64,000 bases of DNA, from the NCBI GenBank assembly GCA_037501455.1, contig CM074856.1:101277001-101341000 (forward strand), written 5' to 3'. The notes under the pieces were generated by a model. It saw nothing but the letters and a program-made list of their open reading frames with translations. It was not told where the DNA came from and searched no databases. The position numbers and the translations under genes were made by a program. Numbering within the stretch: position 1 is the first letter of the stretch; each line of letters opens with the position of its first letter. Source of the DNA: Lantana camara (taxonomy: Eukaryota > Streptophyta > Magnoliopsida > Lamiales > Verbenaceae). Shown here one piece after another: positions 58,692 to 64,000 of this stretch.

Positions 58692-58908
58692 AAAAAATTG
58701 GCTCATAAATAAATTAAGAACAGAACCTTAGTTAATTTATATGATGATGACATATTGCCGTACGCCACCATCGATTAAATTGATGGAATATATTGATGTC
58801 AACATGAATTTTTTTATTGGACAATTAATAAAGAGGATCAATATCTTTAAAATTTATTCTAAGTCCTCAATTTGAAAATTTTGTGTTTTATATTTTCAAT
58901 ATATATTT

Positions 58909-59804
58909 TGTAACGCCCCAGTTTTTTTGGTTTTCAGGGATGTACGCCACGTGTGAGTTTTCGAGAGTTAGGATTTATTTTAACTTGTTCACTTATTAAA
59001 TTCTACATTTCATGATAATTTTATAAAATTCTATTTTAAGTGTTTATATGAAATTCATATCAATTTGAGAATTATTGCATAAATTGAATTCGATTGATAC
59101 GTGAATTAAGTGCTAAACGTGACTTAGGTGATTACATGACCTTAATTGCTTATTTTTCCATAACGTGAGGACTTGATTGCATGAAAACTTCTTTGGACCA
59201 AATGGATCATCTCTTCCAAGTTTATCCTCAATTGCATGACTTATTAATTGGAGGGACTTAATTGCAAATTGTGGCCATTCATCTCTTTACTTGGATGAAA
59301 TCACGTAATATTTCTTCTCATTCATACAAGACATACACATACACATACACTTTGCTTCCCTCACTCACGATCAAAGCTCTTGGAGAAGGAGAAAAGGGAT
59401 TTCATCATTTTCAAGCTAATTTTCCGGAAATCATTGAACTTTGAAGCTTAATCATCATCTCACTCCATCTCTTTTCTTCTCTTTTTCATTCAAGGTATTT
59501 ATGAGCTATTTGTATGAATTCTTGAATTGAATATATGAAGCTAGGGTTTATGAATACATTAGATAATTTGATTATTTGATGTTGGAGACATAAATACATG
59601 CTTTTAGCTTGAATTTATGCTTGAATTCTTAGAATTTATGGAGTTACTTGATGAGTTGATATATGGGTTTGGTTTGATAAATCTTGATGATCAATGCACG
59701 GTATGAGTATATGTGGTATGAGTATATGTGTTAGATTTTATTGTGCTTTAAGTATGTCTACATGTTTCTTCAAGTTGTGATTGCATTTGATGATTGAAAA
59801 TTGG
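58909..59804 (+). repeat. 5' portion of a large LTR
   Basis: It starts TGTAACGCCCCAG and is alignable by eye with the first 0.8 kb of the solo LTR at 49,002 (shared ACGTGAATTAA, ATTGCATGACTTA-type and TTTTCAAGCTA phrases). It is cut off at 59,804 by another LTR of a related family. Confidence 0.6.
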
Positions 59805-62758
59805 TGTGACGCCCCGTCGGATAGATCGTACAGGTATGCGTCACGAGAGAGTTTACTTTACGCACTTATGTGATTTAATTTCCCTTTTATGTGTTTAATT
59901 CTAACTTTGATTGAAAATGTGTCTTAATTGACTAAAATCCAAAATGATGAAATATGAATTCTTGCATGACAACTTGAGAATGGAACTTGGATGAATTTAA
60001 ATTAATTGTTGGAGTTGGATTTAAATAGGACTTGGACCTATTTGTGTGTTTTGGGCCTAACTTAAGTTGGGTGAGTTTGGGTCATTCGGGACCAATATGA
60101 GCTCGGGAATTCGAATTCGAATTCCGACACCACCATTGGACTTGATTCGGTGATTCGGGTCCAACGGAATTTACTTTATATTTTTCGGAAACCGTTTAGA
60201 CCTTAAACCTTCTAATTTTGACTTATTGGACTGAAAGTCATTTATTTGAGCCCAAATCCTATTAAAGCCTTAAGTCTCATATTATATCTTGGAAACCCTA
60301 ACCTTGACCTAAAACTATTAACCACCATATAAATAGCTTTATCTCTTTCATTCCATTTCAAACCACACAAGTTAACCTCAAAGAGAATCATGGAGAAATT
60401 TCAAGAGAAGATCAAGACTTGAACCATCTTTCATTCTAAGAGCTATTCTTTGATTTCTCATTCCTTCACAAGACAAGGTAAGCTTTGGATCTCTTTTGAT
60501 GAGTATTTCATTTCTATTCTTGGATTGGAGCATGAAATTGTGAGCATGAACTTGAATGATGAGATCTTGGATTCCTTGAGCAAGCTTTGATGATTTGAAT
60601 GCTCCTTATGTGTCTTAGTTGCTGGAAATTCGTGTATGGAAGACTAGGAATTCATATCTTCATGGTTAAGCTTGAAATTCATGAAAATGGGTGTTTGAGA
60701 TTTTGGGCAAAAACCTTCTTAAACTTGAATTAATTGATGTTTTGATGCTAAGCATGATTTATATGATGTTATACTTGAATTTCATGATGTTTTATGGTAG
60801 ATTTCGTGTTGATTTGATGATTTTTGGTGTTCCCTTTCTTCTTCCCGAAACTGTCTAGTTTCTGCTCCAGATCGATGGCCGGAACGGCAGTTCCCGAACG
60901 GCCCTTTCGGGCTAGGGTTTGAGTTTTCGGGGCCGAACATGGGAACGACCGTTCCCATGTGTGCTTGGTCTGGAAACGGCTGTTCCCAGCCTTGCTAGGC
61001 CTTGGCGTGGGAAGGCCCGTTTCCATGCTATGTTGTGCATGGGAATGGCCGTTCCCATGCGTCTGTGACCTTTTCTACTTGCTTTTTTGTGCGTATTTGA
61101 TTCGTTTGAGTTTCTACTTGACTTGTATGATCCGATATGACTTGGAATGCATCTCTGAACCTTAATACTTCATTACTTACATGTTTTACTTGAATATTTG
61201 AATTATCCCTTGTGACCAACTTGATAAGCATCATTCCATTTCGCATGTCATTCATACTTTGTACGCCGTGCGTCTTACATGGTTCATGTAGAGTCTAAGT
61301 TTGGGCTTTTGTATGTCTTGTCACAGAGTTTGGTGGTGCCGGTGAGCCCGAGGTTTAGAGTGTTTAGCCCTTCACACTCTCAGACTCTACTACTACGAGG
61401 TGAGGTTTAGGATTTTGTATAGTTATGCGACCTATGTCCTTTATATGCTGATTTCTACCCTTGCATGCGAGTATAGCTTACTATAAATACGCATGTGTTG
61501 GATATGATATGTTTATGATCTTGCGTGCGTCCTGCGTGGGTGGAGGTCATGAGGCTTAAAGTTCCATCGCGTAGGGATAAAATATATAAACCAGTTTTTG
61601 AGGCATATGTAAGCTATTTTGGAAAAGCAGTTGTGTTTTGATTATGTAGCGAGATTGCCATGAAAGATTGGCGTATGTTATGTTATGTTATGATCTGTTC
61701 TGTTGTGGATCCAAGGAGCTATGGGATAGACAGCCCTGGAACGCTATAGGGCCGTCAGGGATCAGTCTGTGTGTAGTTCCATTTGAGATATCCTCACGCG
61801 ACTCGTGCTGTAGGGAAGGTGTGGTATCTTGAGCCTTCGGCTAAGGCCGGGGAGGACTCTTGTGGGTTCGCTACCCCTTGAGGGTGAGTCTATTTTAGAT
61901 GGTTTAGGGACTGTACATTTCCTCCATCACTGGTGTAGCGGATGGATTGATTTTGATTTATATTCTGAGGAGTAAAGGTTGGAAGCTCGTACTCGTCGAG
62001 CCTGTGTTCTATTTGTTATGGAGTTATGAATCGGGATAGAGTCTTTCAGGAAAATGGTTTCTAAACTTTTATATCTATCATTTTGGGTTCTTTTGAAAAT
62101 GTCTTTGGTATGCAACACCTATCCCCGGTTCATGAGTCCATCCTTTTATTCTGTGCTATGCTCTTTATATATATATATGGTGGGTGTGTGTTAGCCCCCT
62201 CACTCGGTCAAGTTGACTGACCCCTCATTTAAATTTTTAGTTGCAGGTCTGTTGGCGTTTGCTAGGCGGGAGTGAGTCCTTTGTGTTGCACTTCGTCGGT
62301 CTAACCTTTCTAGTTGCATTTGTCTTTCGTACACTTTACTTATGTTATGACTTGTAGACTTGAGATTATACTTTATCTTTCTGTAGCCCTGCGTGGCATT
62401 CGTATTCGGCCCCTTGTGGCATTTGATGATTATTATGTTATGCTGATCAGATATTCGGGACTAGGTATCTATGCTAGTTGAACCCGTCACCTGTTATGCT
62501 TGTTGATATTCGGGACTAGGTATCTATGCTAGTTGAACCCGTCACTTGTTTTGAATGTTGATTTAAATGCTTCCGCTATCTTACTTGAATGTTTGATTTG
62601 CTTCCGCACTCCGAGTTTGTCGAGTTAGATCCGCCTAGCATAGCGTGTGCGTTTGTCTCCCGTTCGCTCTGATTCGGATTCGGGCATGGACTTCCATTTC
62701 ATGTCCGGGTCTAGGTCTCAGTGCGGGGGATGTGGCATCCTCCGTTTGGGGTGTTACA
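59805..62758 (+). repeat. Large LTR, 2,954 bp, related subfamily
   Basis: It starts TGTGACGCCCCGTCGG and ends TTTGGGGTGTTACA. The start is homologous to the minus-strand fragment 30450-29665 (GAGCTCGGGAATTCGAATTC phrase at about 60,107-60,128). Near its 3' part are a CACTCGGTCAAGTTGACTGA inverted phrase, a TTTGCTAGGCGGGAGTGAGTCC block and a duplicated ATATTCGGGACTAGGTATCT phrase (62,451 and 62,507). Flanks are ATTGG and ATACT, so no duplication is seen; a later rearrangement is likely. No coding region. Confidence 0.65.
60938..61060. repeat. Palindrome cluster in the large LTR
   Basis: CATGGGAACG-AC-CGTTCCCATG (60938-60959) is a perfect 10-bp stem. CTGGAAACGG-CTGTTCCCAG (about 60,970-60,989) is imperfect. 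A 24-nt near-perfect palindrome (61037-61060) starts GCATGGGAA and ends TTCCCATGC. Related GGAACGGCAGTTCCC-type words occur just upstream (about 60,880-60,905). Confidence 0.85.
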
Positions 62759-64000
62759 ATACTAATGAACATACATCGTGCACCATAATGTATACAATAT
62801 TCTTTACATGCGCTTCAATACAATATATCAAATACTAACACTAGCATAAATGTTTCATCAATTTTTTCGATATATAATAACAATGAAATGAGCCGTGCAA
62901 GACCTGAATGAAAGACTAGACACGACTCTAATCCCGCCTAGCAAGCACCTGCTAAGTGGTTTGGGGGATGGTATTATCTCAGTTGTGTATAGGGAGTTTC
63001 GGAACAACAACCCTCCTAAGTGGTTTGTCGTTACTTGATCACGCCGTGCGTCATATTTGGTACCATTATTGAGTTATTGTCTCACATGTACACAATGTCC
63101 CGTTTCTTGTCTAGTTTTTCTCCAGGGCGGAGATTATTGATCGATTGAGCACGTTCATGCATCCTTGAGTCATCGTGTCGCCTGTGAAGTGAGGTTTAAT
63201 TTCTAGTTACATAGAACCTATACAACCTATACGTGAGATTTTGGCCAAAAGGTATTTATATCTATAATTTCCATGAAATTTACTCATGATTACAAGTAAG
63301 CCATGTTCATGAAAAGCAAGCAATGTATCGTGCATGTTTTGGTGAGTAAGCATGATTGTTCACTTGGGCCCAAGGGTTAGTGTATGAGCCAACCGGGAAA
63401 GCATAGGGCTGACGGGTAACTCTGCACTTCCCTCATCATGTGGGATCACCTCTGAATCCACCAGGAGGTTTGGTGGAGGAAGAAGTCCTATGCGTGGGAG
63501 TTATGTTCCTGACGTACACCATGTCGTGGATGGTGAAGGCTCGCAACCTTCCCATCATTGGAGGGAGAAGGAGACTAGGGACGGGTCCGGCACCACGGGC
63601 TGTCCTCGGGTTACTGTAGTGATTGCACTCATTAATTGTACTGATTGAATACACTACCGCACTACTACACTGTAGTTGAATTGCATGATCACCTATTAAC
63701 TAATAAAGCAAGCATATATTGTTCACTATTGGAGTAAGGTTGGAGATTTACCCTCACTCGTCGGGCCACGTATTGCAAGAACTGAATTCAATGAATTGTT
63801 AACTTGGATAGTCGTATTCTCAGGCGAAGAATAACCCATTCTTGAACTTATATTGTTTACCTTTCTAAAACTTTACCCAAGTTTATGACTTGCATGATAA
63901 TTGCGCTAATATTTATTTATGCCCCTCATTCAGTCTTCATAGACTGATGCCTCAACCTTTCAGGTTCTTGCAGGTGCTTGTTAGGCGGGATTAGAGTCGT
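62759..64000 (+). repeat. Rearranged large-LTR sequence to the window edge
   Basis: From about 63,040 the sequence follows the middle and 3' part of the solo LTR at 49,002: CCGTGCGTCATA, CTAGTTTTTCTCCAGGGCGGAGAT, GAGGTTTAATTTCTAG, and a final TTAGGCGGGATTAGAGTC. Before it, 62,922-62,952 is the reverse complement of the last 31 bases of the window (30 of 31 match), so an inverted fragment lies at its head. The 3' end of this LTR lies outside the window. Confidence 0.6.

Noticed and set aside
59805..62758. Solo LTR with a target-site duplication
   Set aside because: The flanking pentamers ATTGG and ATACT do not match, so a clean solo-LTR insertion is not claimed.

Overview
This window is nuclear DNA from a flowering plant, most likely a dicot. 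The evidence is one intact two-exon gene for an EIN3-binding F-box protein (EBF1/EBF2 type), plant-type gypsy retrotransposons with two RNase H domains, hAT- and Mutator-type miniature elements with short target-site duplications (TSDs), and AT-rich spacers. About nine tenths of the window is transposon sequence and only one host gene is recognisable. No rRNA, tRNA, CRISPR or bacterial feature was seen.

Layout. (1) 1-28,293: a head-to-tail array of a Tat-lineage Ty3/gypsy element in which neighbouring internal regions share one 863-bp LTR (LTRs at 4219-5081, 15867-16729, 27431-28293). Unit 0 enters from the left edge; units 1 and 2 are complete but mutated. Each unit carries gag-pol on the plus strand and a second, antisense gene on the minus strand between pol and the 3' LTR. 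(2) 28,294-37,229: pieces of a family with very large LTRs (TGTAAC...CTACA ends, primer site for initiator tRNA-Met, no coding seen), with a hAT-like element inserted at 34,370-35,451. (3) 37,759-38,799: a 1.0-kb solo LTR with a perfect TSD. (4) 39,045-52,220: a hAT-like element of about 0.85 kb split by a young minus-strand Tat element (39,218-48,698, TSD AAATT) and a 2.8-kb solo LTR (49,002-51,837, TSD TTATC). (5) 52,245-53,520: a Mutator-type and a hAT-type MITE, both with perfect TSDs. (6) 53,870-57,355: the EBF gene, minus strand. (7) 57,770-64,000: a TIR element, then broken and rearranged large LTRs to the window edge.

The most notable system is the antisense gene of the Tat elements. 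In two clearly different Tat families (the array and the 39-48 kb element) it has three exons, with introns at homologous sites in the same phases (1, then 0), and predicts proteins of about 889 and 881 residues. They share a plant gypsy-type transposon domain, a basic KRKR motif and a C-terminal coiled coil. Because it is antisense to the genomic RNA, its introns would survive retrotransposition. A TATA-like site lies about 290-300 bp upstream of its start in both families. All four copies here are damaged.

A second unusual pattern is in the large-LTR family: at a comparable interior position, three copies carry clusters of short near-perfect palindromes whose sequence differs between copies while the palindromy is kept.

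All calls come from reading the sequence by eye. Family names come from recognised motifs, not from database searches.
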